NCBI GenBank assembly: GCA_963784995.1
Contig: CAWATZ010000006.1
Coordinates: 1,054,001-1,118,000 of the forward strand
From: CAWATZ01 sp963784995
GTDB taxonomy: Bacteria; Planctomycetota; Planctomycetia; Gemmatales; Gemmataceae
DNA length: 64,000 nt
Direction: 5' to 3'
The translations under genes were made by a program, and so were the position numbers. Shown here in pieces: positions 39,544 to 48,726 of the stretch. How positions within the stretch are numbered: position 1 is the stretch's first letter; each line of letters begins with the position of its first letter. Under the pieces are notes generated by a model. It was not told the origin of the DNA and made no database searches. It saw nothing but the letters and a program-made list of their open reading frames with translations.

Positions 39544-40236
39544 ATGAAACGATCCATCTTGTGGGCCACGACGTTGCTGCTGTGCGCCGCGGGCACGGTT
39601 CATGCCGACCTCGCCCGACCGCCTTTCCCCAAACAGCCCTTCCCCCCGCAGCCGGGGGTTCCCCAGCCGCGGCCGGGGATCCCGCAGCAGCCGTTGTTCC
39701 CGCAGCAACCGTTCCCACAACAGCCGTTGTTCCCACAACAGCCGCTGTTCCCGCAGCAGCCCATCTTGCCGCAACAGCTCCCGCAAGTGAACCCCCAGCC
39801 GATGGTCGGCACGCGCAATGCCGAACTGGTTGTGGAGGTGGACAACCAGGCGAAGATGGCCCGGCTGCAGATCCCGGCCCAGTTGCTGGGAGGGGGAGGC
39901 AGACGCCTGGGGGCCGACAACGGCCGGCTGCCGACGCTGATTACCGGCGTGGCCTTGACCTGTGCCTTTGTCTCGGGTGGGTTCTGGCTGGTCCGTCGGG
40001 GCCGGTCCCGGACGCTGATCGCTGCCTTGCTCGGGTGTTCCGTCCTGGTAGGCGTGGCCTCGGTTTCGGCAGACATTGCTCGTCCCCGCAAGGAAGCTCC
40101 CAGGCCGCTGGCGCTGCCCGCCGGCATACAACTCTCCAACCGGATCATCCTCGAGGTCGTTCCCAACGGCACCAAGATCAAGCTGATTGTGGGCAAAGAC
40201 ATGGTATTGGACAACCAGAAGGCCCAGAAACGCTAG
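39544..40236 (+). CDS. Exported Pro/Gln-repeat protein with membrane segments
   Basis: 230 aa. Signal peptide 1-20 (AGTVHA-DLARPPF). Residues about 24-82 are tandem Pro-Gln units of the type FPQQPL. Two hydrophobic segments follow (about 122-140 and 148-168), then AxA-DIARPRKEA, which resembles the sequence just after the N-terminal signal peptide. The remainder is a small hydrophilic domain ending in KLIVGKDMVLDNQKAQKR. No known family recognised. The repeated signal-like unit suggests internal duplication or a second cleavage. GGGAAAGAGA precedes the ATG. Confidence 0.65.
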   Translation: MKRSILWATTLLLCAAGTVHADLARPPFPKQPFPPQPGVPQPRPGIPQQPLFPQQPFPQQPLFPQQPLFPQQPILPQQLPQVNPQPMVGTRNAELVVEVDNQAKMARLQIPAQLLGGGGRRLGADNGRLPTLITGVALTCAFVSGGFWLVRRGRSRTLIAALLGCSVLVGVASVSADIARPRKEAPRPLALPAGIQLSNRIILEVVPNGTKIKLIVGKDMVLDNQKAQKR

Positions 40237-40279
40237 CTGGCCCACCGGCTACAATCACCTCTTGCGGAAGGAGGGGAGT

Positions 40280-40663
40280 ATGTCCGGACCAATGCGCTGG
40301 GTGCTGTGGCTGGTCTTGCTCACGATCTGGACGATTGGTCTGCTGACCACCGAGCCGGTCCGATTCAACCGCAAATACGTTGTTCCTCGGACTGATCTGC
40401 CGGTGGGCAAGTTCGTCCACGTCGGGGCCTATGCGTTCCTGACGGCGACCGCGGCGTTTCTGCCCTTACCCGGCTGGAGGCGCTGGCTGCTGGTGCTGGG
40501 CCTGTCCCTGCATGGCACGCTGACGGAGTACCTGCAGACCTTCATCGATCTGCGGAGCGGCCAGCTGCTTGACGTCTTGCTGAACCACGTCGGCATCGTC
40601 CTTGGCTTGGTCCTGGCCTGTCGCTGGTGGTTCACTATCCCGGTTCGCCAGACACCTCCCTGA
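40280..40663 (+). CDS. VanZ-like membrane protein
   Basis: 127 aa, four hydrophobic helices. The pattern KFVHVGAYAFLT with the conserved His, and TEYLQTFIDLRSGQLLDVLLNHVGIVLG near the third and fourth helices, matches the VanZ family (in which Glu, Gln, Asp and Asn in the last two helices are conserved). Role uncertain; VanZ lowers teicoplanin susceptibility in enterococci, while most homologues are uncharacterised. ATG 40280 follows GGAAGGAGGGG. Confidence 0.8.
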   Translation: MSGPMRWVLWLVLLTIWTIGLLTTEPVRFNRKYVVPRTDLPVGKFVHVGAYAFLTATAAFLPLPGWRRWLLVLGLSLHGTLTEYLQTFIDLRSGQLLDVLLNHVGIVLGLVLACRWWFTIPVRQTPP

Positions 40664-40705
40664 CCCTCTGGGCTGCTCCCCTTGCCATTTCCCGATCACA
40701 CACGC

Positions 40706-40839
40706 GTGAAGTTGACGATCGAGCCGGTCGAGCAGGAAAACCCGTCTCTGGCGGCGTGGAAGCAATTGAAGGAACGCATCCATCAGCACCCATCCGCGCT
40801 CTGGCCGCGAAGTTCTCGCGCGAGGAACTGCAGGAGTAA
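40706..40839 (+). CDS. Possible small protein, frame broken once
   Basis: From GTG 40706 the frame reads MKLTIEPVEQENPSLAAWKQ and continues about 10 residues; a one-base change near 40795 would join it to ALAAKFSREELQE and the stop at 40839. The joined 44-residue product looks like a small acidic/basic helical protein such as an antitoxin, but the match is weak. It lies directly upstream of the metallophosphoesterase gene, whose RBS overlaps its end. Confidence 0.3.
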
Positions 40840-40845
40840 AGGGCC

Positions 40846-41832
40846 GTGGAGATGAGCCCCGCCTTGTTGGTCCGGTCTCTCTTCGACGGCCCGCTCGACA
40901 TTATCGCCGACATTCACGGGGAATACGTCGCTCTGCTGTCGCTGCTGAAGGACCTGGGATACCACGACAGCGGCGAGCACCCGGAGGACCGGCGACTGGT
41001 CTTCCTGGGCGACCTGGTCGATCGGGGTCCGAACAGCCCGGCAGTGGTGCGTCTGGTCGATGGCCTCATCTCCGAAGGGCTGGCGCAATGCGTCCTCGGC
41101 AATCACGAGCTGAACCTCCTCAAGGGCGAGAAGAAGCAAGGCTCCGCCTGGTTTTACGGCAAATCGACGGAAGACATGGACGGTTCCGGCCGGGGTGTGC
41201 CGCAGACGCCGGCGGACCAGCCCACCTGCGAACGAGCCTTGCGGTTGTTCCGTCAATTGCCGCTAGCCCTGGAGCGAGACGACCTCCGCGTCGTCCATGC
41301 CTGCTGGAGCGATGCCGCCGTTGAGCAAGCCCGCCGCGAAACAGACGCCGTCTCGTTTCTGGCCCGCGAGGAAGCCCGGATCGAAAACGAGCTGCGAACC
41401 CTCGAGCAATACCGGAATGACCCCATCGGCAAGAAGCTGGCCCGGCAGAACGGCAACCCGGTCAAGGTCCTGACCAGCGGACCCGAGCGGCGGGTGGCAG
41501 AGCCCTTCTTCGCGGGCGGCAAGTGGCGGCACGAGGGCCGGCTGCCCTGGTGGGAGACGTATACCGATCCGGCCTTTTGCGTCTTCGGCCACTACTGGCG
41601 GCTGCGTCTGCCCAACGACGCCGACGGCGATTTCCTCTTCGACGACTCCCGCCCGTTTGACCCGCTCGGGCCAGGCCGGGCCACCTGCATCGATTACTCG
41701 GTGGGCAAACGCTGGCGGGAACGGCCTCCCTTTGGACCAGGCGAGCCCTTTCGGACCTTCCTGGCGGCCCTGCGCTGGCCGGAGGCGGAGCTGGTCTTCG
41801 AGGGCCAGCGAATCCCGCTGGTCTTGCCGTGA
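40846..41832 (+). CDS. Metallophosphoesterase (calcineurin-like)
   Basis: 328 aa, cytoplasmic. Complete di-metal set: DIHGE, GDLVDRG, GNHE, a His in VVHACW and GHYW. Family members include Ser/Thr protein phosphatases and diadenosine tetraphosphatases; the PrpE/ApaH-like spacing fits either. Start GTG 40846 lies 9 bases after AGGAG; ATG 40852 is the alternative. No operon partner apart from the doubtful small ORF. Confidence 0.88.
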   Translation: MEMSPALLVRSLFDGPLDIIADIHGEYVALLSLLKDLGYHDSGEHPEDRRLVFLGDLVDRGPNSPAVVRLVDGLISEGLAQCVLGNHELNLLKGEKKQGSAWFYGKSTEDMDGSGRGVPQTPADQPTCERALRLFRQLPLALERDDLRVVHACWSDAAVEQARRETDAVSFLAREEARIENELRTLEQYRNDPIGKKLARQNGNPVKVLTSGPERRVAEPFFAGGKWRHEGRLPWWETYTDPAFCVFGHYWRLRLPNDADGDFLFDDSRPFDPLGPGRATCIDYSVGKRWRERPPFGPGEPFRTFLAALRWPEAELVFEGQRIPLVLP

Positions 41833-41907
41833 TATTAACCCCGGCCGTTCGCTCTACATTGGTGTAGGGCCTCGTTGCGAGTCCGATCCAGAGCGGAGGG
41901 ACGGGAC

Positions 41908-42465
41908 ATGTCCGATGCCGAGCTGGTCCGGCAGGCGCAAGCCGGCGGGACCGAGGCGTACGCCGAGCTGGTCCGCCGCTGGGCGGGCCGGGTCACGGCG
42001 CTGTGCCATGCCAGGATGGGCAATGCACATCTGGCCGACGACCTCGCCCAGGAGACGCTGCTGCGCGGCTTCCGCGCCATCGCCACCCTCTCCAACCCGG
42101 AACGCTTCGGGGCATGGCTGTGCGGCATCGCATTGCGCGTCTGCCTGGATCATCGCAAGAGCCCCAAGAACCACCAGGTGCTTTTCAGCACCCTCGACAA
42201 CGAGCATCAGCCCGACAACTACCTCCCCTGTGCCGGCGAATCGTCGCTGGCGCTGCTGGAGCGCGAAGAGGAACGGCAGATGCTGCTGGAACAGGTCGAG
42301 AAATTGCCTCCGGATTATCGTCAAGTCCTGATGCTGTTTTATTATCAGGACATCACTTATCGCGAAATCGCCGAGCTGCTGGGCGTCTCGGTGCCCACGG
42401 TCAACGCCCGGCTGACCCGGGCGCGGGCCCTGCTCCGCTCCCGCTTGAAACTCTGTCCGAGGTGA
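41908..42465 (+). CDS. ECF-type RNA polymerase sigma factor
   Basis: 185 aa. Region 2 contains DLAQETLLRGFRAIATL, which melts the -10 element; region 4 is a helix-turn-helix (YREIAELLGVSVPTVNARLTRARALLRSRL) for the -35 element. No region 3, so an ECF. ATG 41908 follows GGAGGGACGGG. The gene is followed 2 bases later by the giant anti-sigma receptor, so the two are very probably co-transcribed and translationally coupled. Its own target promoters cannot be inferred here. Confidence 0.95.
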   Translation: MSDAELVRQAQAGGTEAYAELVRRWAGRVTALCHARMGNAHLADDLAQETLLRGFRAIATLSNPERFGAWLCGIALRVCLDHRKSPKNHQVLFSTLDNEHQPDNYLPCAGESSLALLEREEERQMLLEQVEKLPPDYRQVLMLFYYQDITYREIAELLGVSVPTVNARLTRARALLRSRLKLCPR

Positions 42466-42467
42466 CC

Positions 42468-45400
42468 ATGAACTGTGAAGCCGCCATTGACCTGATCGGT
42501 GCCCTGGTCGATCGTGAAATCTCGGCCGAGGAACGTCGGACGCTGGAAGAGCACCTGCACGAGTGCCCCGCCTGCCGGGCCACCCTGGAAGCGTTCCAGT
42601 CCCAGGACCACGAGCTGCGCCAGACCTTCGAGCCGCGTCGCCAGGCCGTCCGCGAACTGGTCGGCGCGGTCAACGCATCGCTGGCGCCGTCTCGTCCCCG
42701 GGGCAATTCCTGGTCGGACCGCTGGGGCCCCGGGCTGATGCTCGCGGGCAGCCTCGCCGCCGCCGTGGCGGTCATCACCGCCCTGGCCTGGCGACCACAC
42801 ACCGATACGCGCTCGGTGCGTCCGGATGAAGGCTCCGCTGTCCGCAAGGACGCCGGGGACTCTCCGGATTGGCTGATGCCCCGGCCACGGGAGAAAGCAC
42901 CCGTAGCCAAATCGCTCAAGGTTGGCGAGGAATTGCAGACGAAGCCGGGCGAGCGCCTGCGGGTGATGTTGCCCGATGATTCGGTCCTGTTCGTCAATCA
43001 GCAAACCTCACTCCGTGTCGATAGCGAGCGGTCGGTCGATCTGTCGGCCGGCAGCGTCTACCTTGAAGTGGCGCCGAAGAGGACGGATCAGAGACCGACG
43101 TTCGTGGTCAAGACGCCGAGACGCAGAGTTAAGGCATACGGCACACGCTTCGCCGTCTCGGCCGATCAGGCCGGCAGCGAGGTTCTTGTCACCCAGGGCA
43201 CAGTTCTGGTGAGTGGGGTGGATAAGCCGATCCGGGCCGGCCAGTGGCTAGACCCGCTGAGCGAAATTCCGAAGCCAGCCCCGCGCTCCACGCACCTGCT
43301 GGAGTGGACCCGCGACCTTGTGGCGGCGGCCGAGTCGCCGCTGGTGCCCGGCAGCAGTTACAGCGGCGGCGCCCTGATCGCGGTCGATAGTGATGGTCAG
43401 CAGGCCAAGCTGTCGCTGCGCAAGTACCACGTGGACGTTCACGTCGAGGACGGCTTCGCCCGCACCACCATCGACCAGACCTATTTCAATCACCATCCCT
43501 GGCGGCTGGAGGGCACGTTCTATTTTCCGCTGCCGCCCGACGCCTCGCTGTCGCGGCTGGCGATGTACGTGGACGGCAACCTGATGGAAGGCGGCATGGC
43601 CGAGCGCGATTACGCCCGCTCCGTCTATCAGCGGATCGTGCAGAGCCAGAAAGACCCGGCCCTGCTGGAGTGGGTGGACGGCAGCACCTTCAAGATGCGC
43701 GTCTTCCCGCTGGAGGGGCGCCAGGAGAAACGGATCATCCTTAGCTACACACAGCGGCTGTCCACGCTCTACGGCAAGACCGGCTATCGCTTCCCCGCCG
43801 GACACAACCTCCAACTGGTCAACGAGTGGTCATTCCATGCCCGCGTCAAGAACGCGGCCGGCTTGTCCGCTTCGAGCCCGACGCATCCGAGCATGACCAT
43901 CGGTCGCGAGAACGGCGACCTGGTGCTGAACGACCGCGACCGAGCCGTCAAGGTTGATCGCGACGTGGTGCTGGAACTGAGCAATCCGCACGACCCGGAC
44001 TGGGATGGCGAGCGCATCCGGTTTGCTAAGACCGAACACGAGAAACACACTTACCTGATGCTGCGTTACCGTCCCTGGCTGCCTGACCTCCGGCTGGAGC
44101 CGCAGCGGCGCGACTGGTTGTTCCTGTTCGAGTCGTCCGCCGATCGCGACCCGCTCCTCGCTCGCACCCAGATCGAGATCATCCGCACCATGCTCGGCCA
44201 GGTCGGCCACGACGACACCTTCAACGTCGTCACCGCCGGGACGCTGACGCGCTTCTGGTCCAGCGCGAGCAAGCCGGCCACCCCCGAGAACGCAAAGGCC
44301 GCCCTCGACTGGCTCGAACGGACACACCTGGTCGGCGTCCTCGACCTGGGCGAGGCCCTGCGCGTGAGCATCGAAGCGCTGGCCAGGGCGGAGAACCCGC
44401 ACCTCGTCCACGTCGGCTCGGGCCTGACCGGCATGGGCGAGATTCAGGACGGAATTGCGAAGAAGGTCCCAGACACGATCCGCTACGTCGGCATCGGCGT
44501 CGGCAAGCGCTGGGGCCGGACGCTGATGAAGCAGGCGGCCGAGAAGACCGGCGGCCTATTCACGCAGATCAACCCCGATGAGTCGGTCAGCTGGCGAGCC
44601 AGTGACCTGCTGGCGACGCTGAACACGCCCCGGCTGCTGGACGTTCGCGTCCAGGCGAGCCCACCGCGTCAAGGTGAGGCAGCGACACTGTTCCTGGTGG
44701 ACAATCCCACTATCTCCCAGGGAGAGGAGTTGTTCGCCGTCACCCGCGTCGCCAAGGCCGATCCGCAGCCGGCCGGGGGAACAGCCCTGCCGGAAACGGT
44801 GACCGTGACCGGCTTGCTGGACGGCAAGCCCTTCCGCCGCGAGGTTCCGGTGCGCGAAGTGCAGGGCGGGGCCGACTATCTCCCGCGCACCTGGGCCAAG
44901 CTCGAGATCGACCGTCTGCTCCCCGACGCCGCCCACACCAAGCCGGCGATCATCGAGCTGAGCAAGGCGATGTACGTGATGACGCCCTTCACGTCGCTGC
45001 TGGTGCTGGAAAACGAGCAGATGTACAAGGATTTCAACGTCGATCGCGGCCGCAAGGACCACTGGGCGATGTACCCTTGCCCGCAGAAGATCCCGGTGGT
45101 CTACGAGCCCGATCCGACGCTGGGCATTGACGCACGCAACGCCCCGAAGGCCGCTCTGCCCAACCGCGAGCAGGTGTTGCAGAGCATCCTGGTGCGCGTG
45201 CCGCCGCGGTTGCTGGTGCGGGAGAATCAATCGCGACGCGACGAGTGGGTGCGGACGGCGGGCGATCTGTACCGCAGCGCCCTGTCGGAGACGGATGAGG
45301 TCAGAACGCAGTATCTGCTCGGGAGGCTCAGGGAGCTGATCGCCAAGCAGGAGCGCGTCCGGGCCCGAACCGAAGAACTGGACCGTAAGGAGGACGGGGA

Positions 45401-48400
45401 ACGACTGAGTGAACGGAGGAAGCTCTTTAACGAATTGCGATACGAAAGCGAGGTGCGCAGCCCCTGGTATCTCCAACACCCACCGCAATTCGTCGTCCCG
45501 ACCAATGGCGAGCATTGGGAGTTAGGTCTGGAGTTACGAGAAAAAGAGAGAGCGGGGATCTCTTTCCGCACGACCCAGGGGCTTGTGCCTGCCGAGCAAC
45601 TGATGGACTTGGCCCGAGTCAAGTCAGACGAGTATTTCAGCGAGCCAACCGTCAAGGCCGATGCCTCTAAATTAGGGGATTACTTCGGCTACACCGGGCG
45701 TACCGTAGAGACGCTGGGTTTTTCGCCCGATGGGCATTATCTGACCACGAATGCCAACAGGAATGCTATCGGGAACCTCTGGGATCTGGAGACGGGAAAA
45801 CCGCCAGCTCGGGTAGGACAGCGTTGGCCGGATTTCCGCTTCACGGCCCAATACGACAGCAACTCCATCGGCACCTCGCTTAACCGTTCCCCACACAATG
45901 CTCGGCAATCGCTGGGTAATAACAACTTCAATGACTGGAACGTGGGGCTGCGCATGATCGTGCCACTCGGCTACCGAGCGGACCCCGCCAACCCGGTAGG
46001 CGATCCGATTGTTTACCGTGGCTTTGTTGATGTGGACGCGCTTCACCGCGACCCCCACACTTCCCGATGGACGGAGGCCGCCCTGTACCATCGCCTGCTC
46101 TACACCGAGAGCCATCGCCTCTTCACCGACCTGGTCAGCTACGCTCCCGGTCTGAGCAGCAGCCGGGCCGACATCCTGGCCACAGTCGAGGCCGAGGCCG
46201 CTCCCGATCTGCGCTCCAGCCCCGGCAAGGTCGATCCGGCCGCACGCAAGCTGATCGAGCGAGCCCGCCAGGCCGGTTGGCGGACGCTGACCCTCGGCGG
46301 CGAGAACGGCGAGCCCATAATCCGCCTTGTCTTCGATGGCAGTGGCCGGTATCGCTTCGAGCAGACCCTTGTCTCCGGATTGCGCGAGACGGTGATCTGC
46401 GACGGCAAGCTGCTGTGGCATCTCTATCCCGAGATCGGTCTGGCGGCCCGGCGGACGGTCAGCCGCTTCCACCGCGCCCAGCTGGCAAATCTGCTCCACT
46501 TCTTGCCGCTGCCGGCCGAGGACATTGCCCGTGGGGCCGACCTGATCCTGGTCGATGAGCGGACTGTGGCCATCGTGCCGCATCCGCTCAAGGACGCCGA
46601 GGAGACCCCGGACTCGGTCAGCTACCGCTGGCACCTGGTCTTCGCCGCCGATGGCCGGCTGGCCGAGCGGCAGCTGGTGGAGATGCCTTCCCGCAAGAAC
46701 TGGCTCCGCGAAGTGTATGACGCCAACGGCCTGGTCCGCGTGCTGAACGCCGACGGCAAGGAAGTGCGGAAGCACCAGCACAAGCTGGGCCCGGCCGCGG
46801 CGCCGGTCCTGAAGCCCGACCTGGCCGAGCTGGTGGTTGTGCCGATGCCATTGCGGGACCGGCGAAAGGTGATGGAATCGGCCAGGCTCAATCCCGACTA
46901 CAACCTATATCAGGAGGAGAACGGCTGCTATCGCTACGTCCAGCCGGAGGAGGCGGTTGCGCTGCTCACCATGCTCTCGCTCCAGCGCCACGACGATGCC
47001 CGGCTGGTCTTGCGGCACTGCATCGCCGAGCGCGGCGAGGTCAAGCCGGGGCACCTGGTGCTGCTGGCCTCCGGCGGCTACAACGTGCTGGACGAGCAGG
47101 CCTTTCACGACCTAGCCGCCCGCAAGGACCCGGCGCCGGTCCTCCGCTTCCTGGCCCTGGTGTCCAGCCGGGAATATCGCGCTGCGGAGTCGCGCTGGCC
47201 GCTCAACCTGGCGGGCACGGTCACTCCCGAGGACACATTCCTGGGCCGGCTCGCTCGCTTCTCCGACCTGAACGTGCGCTGGGCGAATCGGCCCTCACCG
47301 TACCTGCCCCCTTCGATCCGCCGGCACGACGCCGAGGCAGCCCTGGCCTTCATCCGCAAGCATTCGCGCTCGCCGCTGGCACTGGCAATGCTCGTGCATC
47401 TGACCTACCGGAGCGACAACCGCTCCGCCTGGCAGCTGGAGCTGGCGAAGATCTGGGGCGAGATGTCCGACAAGGGCAACGACTACGAGGCGACCTACGA
47501 GCAGGCCCGGGCCCTCTATCGGGCTGGACGGAAGGCCGAGGCCCGCACGCTGTTCCGAAACCTCTACGAGCGGACGCTGAAACAGGGCGGCCTGCCGGTC
47601 TTCGACACGGAGTTCTACAGCGCCCTGGTCGAGCCGGGCAAGGCGGACGATCCGTGGATGGGGCTGATGCTGAAGACGGCCAACCAGCTGATCGATCGGA
47701 AGAGCCGTCCCGAGGTGGTGCTGCTGGCCCACCAGGCCAGGGCCGTCGGCGACCTGGGGGCGTTCGACAACCTGCTGACCGTGCCGCTGTCCGGCATCAA
47801 GGACGACCGGGATCGCCTGGAAACGTACCTGGCCGCGGTCGAGCTGCTGACGCACTACAACCAGGAGGCCCGGGCCGAGAAGCTGGTGCTGGAGCTGCTG
47901 GAAAACAAGCACTTTCGGGAGATTCCGTTCCTGTGGCGGCTGGCGTCGCGTCTGGCCGACCGTTTGGGTCAGCCGAGCGTGGCCCTGGATCGGCTGGAGC
48001 GCGCCCTGGACCTGGAGTATCGCGATCTGCCCGAAGTCATTCACCTGCAAAGCTGGCGGCAGGAATACAAGCGGCTCCTCGATCACTACCTGTCGCAGAC
48101 CCAGACGCTGGCCGCGACGGACAAGGCCGGGGCCCTGGTGCAGCGGACCATCCGGGCGGCCGACCGCTGGCGGGCCCACGATCCGGAGGAAGGGCGGATC
48201 GCCTGCGAGCTGGCGGGACAGATCCTCAAGCGGCTGGGACAGGAGGAGCTGGCCTGGGAGTACCTGACCGCGCCGCTGGCCCTGCAGCCCGAGCAAGCCA
48301 CCAGTCCCGACAACCTGGCCCGGGAGCTGAACCGCACCGGCGATTACACCCTGGCCGAGCGGGCCTACGCGGCGGCCTTCCGGCAGCAGCCGGGCAGGGG

Positions 48401-48545
48401 CCAGCTGCTCTGGGACCGGGCCATGAACCTGCTCCAGGCCGGTAAGAAGGAACAGGGCCGGCAAGTCCTGCGCGAACTGGCCCAGAGCAAGGAGAACTGG
48501 CCCCAGCTGAAGGAGCGGGCCCGGTGGGTGCTGGACCGGGAGTGA
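42468..48545 (+). CDS. Giant anti-sigma receptor: zf-HC2, TM, FecR, VIT, vWA-like and TPR domains
   Basis: 2025 aa. The ZAS motif His29-x3-Cys33-x2-Cys36 (HLHECPAC) is the cytoplasmic sigma-binding anti-sigma domain. One membrane helix lies at about 88-108. Outside follow FecR-like strands (about 150-255), a VIT domain (about 300-430), a vWA-like region (about 545-720), a middle region with a LolA/lipoprotein-sorting-like fold (about 1250-1420) and TPR-like helices (about 1650-2020). The vWA MIDAS is degenerate (LFLFESSADRD). Likely it senses an extracytoplasmic event and releases the ECF sigma; the signal is unknown. Start ATG 42468 is 2 bases after the sigma stop and follows GAGG. Confidence 0.85.
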   Translation: MNCEAAIDLIGALVDREISAEERRTLEEHLHECPACRATLEAFQSQDHELRQTFEPRRQAVRELVGAVNASLAPSRPRGNSWSDRWGPGLMLAGSLAAAVAVITALAWRPHTDTRSVRPDEGSAVRKDAGDSPDWLMPRPREKAPVAKSLKVGEELQTKPGERLRVMLPDDSVLFVNQQTSLRVDSERSVDLSAGSVYLEVAPKRTDQRPTFVVKTPRRRVKAYGTRFAVSADQAGSEVLVTQGTVLVSGVDKPIRAGQWLDPLSEIPKPAPRSTHLLEWTRDLVAAAESPLVPGSSYSGGALIAVDSDGQQAKLSLRKYHVDVHVEDGFARTTIDQTYFNHHPWRLEGTFYFPLPPDASLSRLAMYVDGNLMEGGMAERDYARSVYQRIVQSQKDPALLEWVDGSTFKMRVFPLEGRQEKRIILSYTQRLSTLYGKTGYRFPAGHNLQLVNEWSFHARVKNAAGLSASSPTHPSMTIGRENGDLVLNDRDRAVKVDRDVVLELSNPHDPDWDGERIRFAKTEHEKHTYLMLRYRPWLPDLRLEPQRRDWLFLFESSADRDPLLARTQIEIIRTMLGQVGHDDTFNVVTAGTLTRFWSSASKPATPENAKAALDWLERTHLVGVLDLGEALRVSIEALARAENPHLVHVGSGLTGMGEIQDGIAKKVPDTIRYVGIGVGKRWGRTLMKQAAEKTGGLFTQINPDESVSWRASDLLATLNTPRLLDVRVQASPPRQGEAATLFLVDNPTISQGEELFAVTRVAKADPQPAGGTALPETVTVTGLLDGKPFRREVPVREVQGGADYLPRTWAKLEIDRLLPDAAHTKPAIIELSKAMYVMTPFTSLLVLENEQMYKDFNVDRGRKDHWAMYPCPQKIPVVYEPDPTLGIDARNAPKAALPNREQVLQSILVRVPPRLLVRENQSRRDEWVRTAGDLYRSALSETDEVRTQYLLGRLRELIAKQERVRARTEELDRKEDGERLSERRKLFNELRYESEVRSPWYLQHPPQFVVPTNGEHWELGLELREKERAGISFRTTQGLVPAEQLMDLARVKSDEYFSEPTVKADASKLGDYFGYTGRTVETLGFSPDGHYLTTNANRNAIGNLWDLETGKPPARVGQRWPDFRFTAQYDSNSIGTSLNRSPHNARQSLGNNNFNDWNVGLRMIVPLGYRADPANPVGDPIVYRGFVDVDALHRDPHTSRWTEAALYHRLLYTESHRLFTDLVSYAPGLSSSRADILATVEAEAAPDLRSSPGKVDPAARKLIERARQAGWRTLTLGGENGEPIIRLVFDGSGRYRFEQTLVSGLRETVICDGKLLWHLYPEIGLAARRTVSRFHRAQLANLLHFLPLPAEDIARGADLILVDERTVAIVPHPLKDAEETPDSVSYRWHLVFAADGRLAERQLVEMPSRKNWLREVYDANGLVRVLNADGKEVRKHQHKLGPAAAPVLKPDLAELVVVPMPLRDRRKVMESARLNPDYNLYQEENGCYRYVQPEEAVALLTMLSLQRHDDARLVLRHCIAERGEVKPGHLVLLASGGYNVLDEQAFHDLAARKDPAPVLRFLALVSSREYRAAESRWPLNLAGTVTPEDTFLGRLARFSDLNVRWANRPSPYLPPSIRRHDAEAALAFIRKHSRSPLALAMLVHLTYRSDNRSAWQLELAKIWGEMSDKGNDYEATYEQARALYRAGRKAEARTLFRNLYERTLKQGGLPVFDTEFYSALVEPGKADDPWMGLMLKTANQLIDRKSRPEVVLLAHQARAVGDLGAFDNLLTVPLSGIKDDRDRLETYLAAVELLTHYNQEARAEKLVLELLENKHFREIPFLWRLASRLADRLGQPSVALDRLERALDLEYRDLPEVIHLQSWRQEYKRLLDHYLSQTQTLAATDKAGALVQRTIRAADRWRAHDPEEGRIACELAGQILKRLGQEELAWEYLTAPLALQPEQATSPDNLARELNRTGDYTLAERAYAAAFRQQPGRGQLLWDRAMNLLQAGKKEQGRQVLRELAQSKENWPQLKERARWVLDRE

Positions 48546-48546
48546 A

Positions 48547-48675
48547 CGACCCCTGCCGGCTTGCCCGGCAGGTGAAGGAGGTCGCTGGCTAGAAGAGAAG
48601 GCTGAAGAACATTTTTCTCCCCTTCTCTTCTAGCCGATGACCTCCTTCACCTGCCGGGCAAGCCGGCAGGGGTCG
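48547..48675. repeat. Long hairpin, CGACCCCTGCCGGCTTGCCC family, copy 1
   Basis: About 129 bases with arms of about 54 bases, including GGCTAGAAGAGAAG and CTTCTCTTCTAGCC around a short loop. Copy 2 lies at 49652. It sits directly after the giant receptor stop codon and is probably a strong terminator-like hairpin. Confidence 0.95.
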
Positions 48676-48726
48676 TTACGTGGTACAATCCTCCGGAGAA
48701 GCCCCACCGACCCGAGGAGTGCCACC

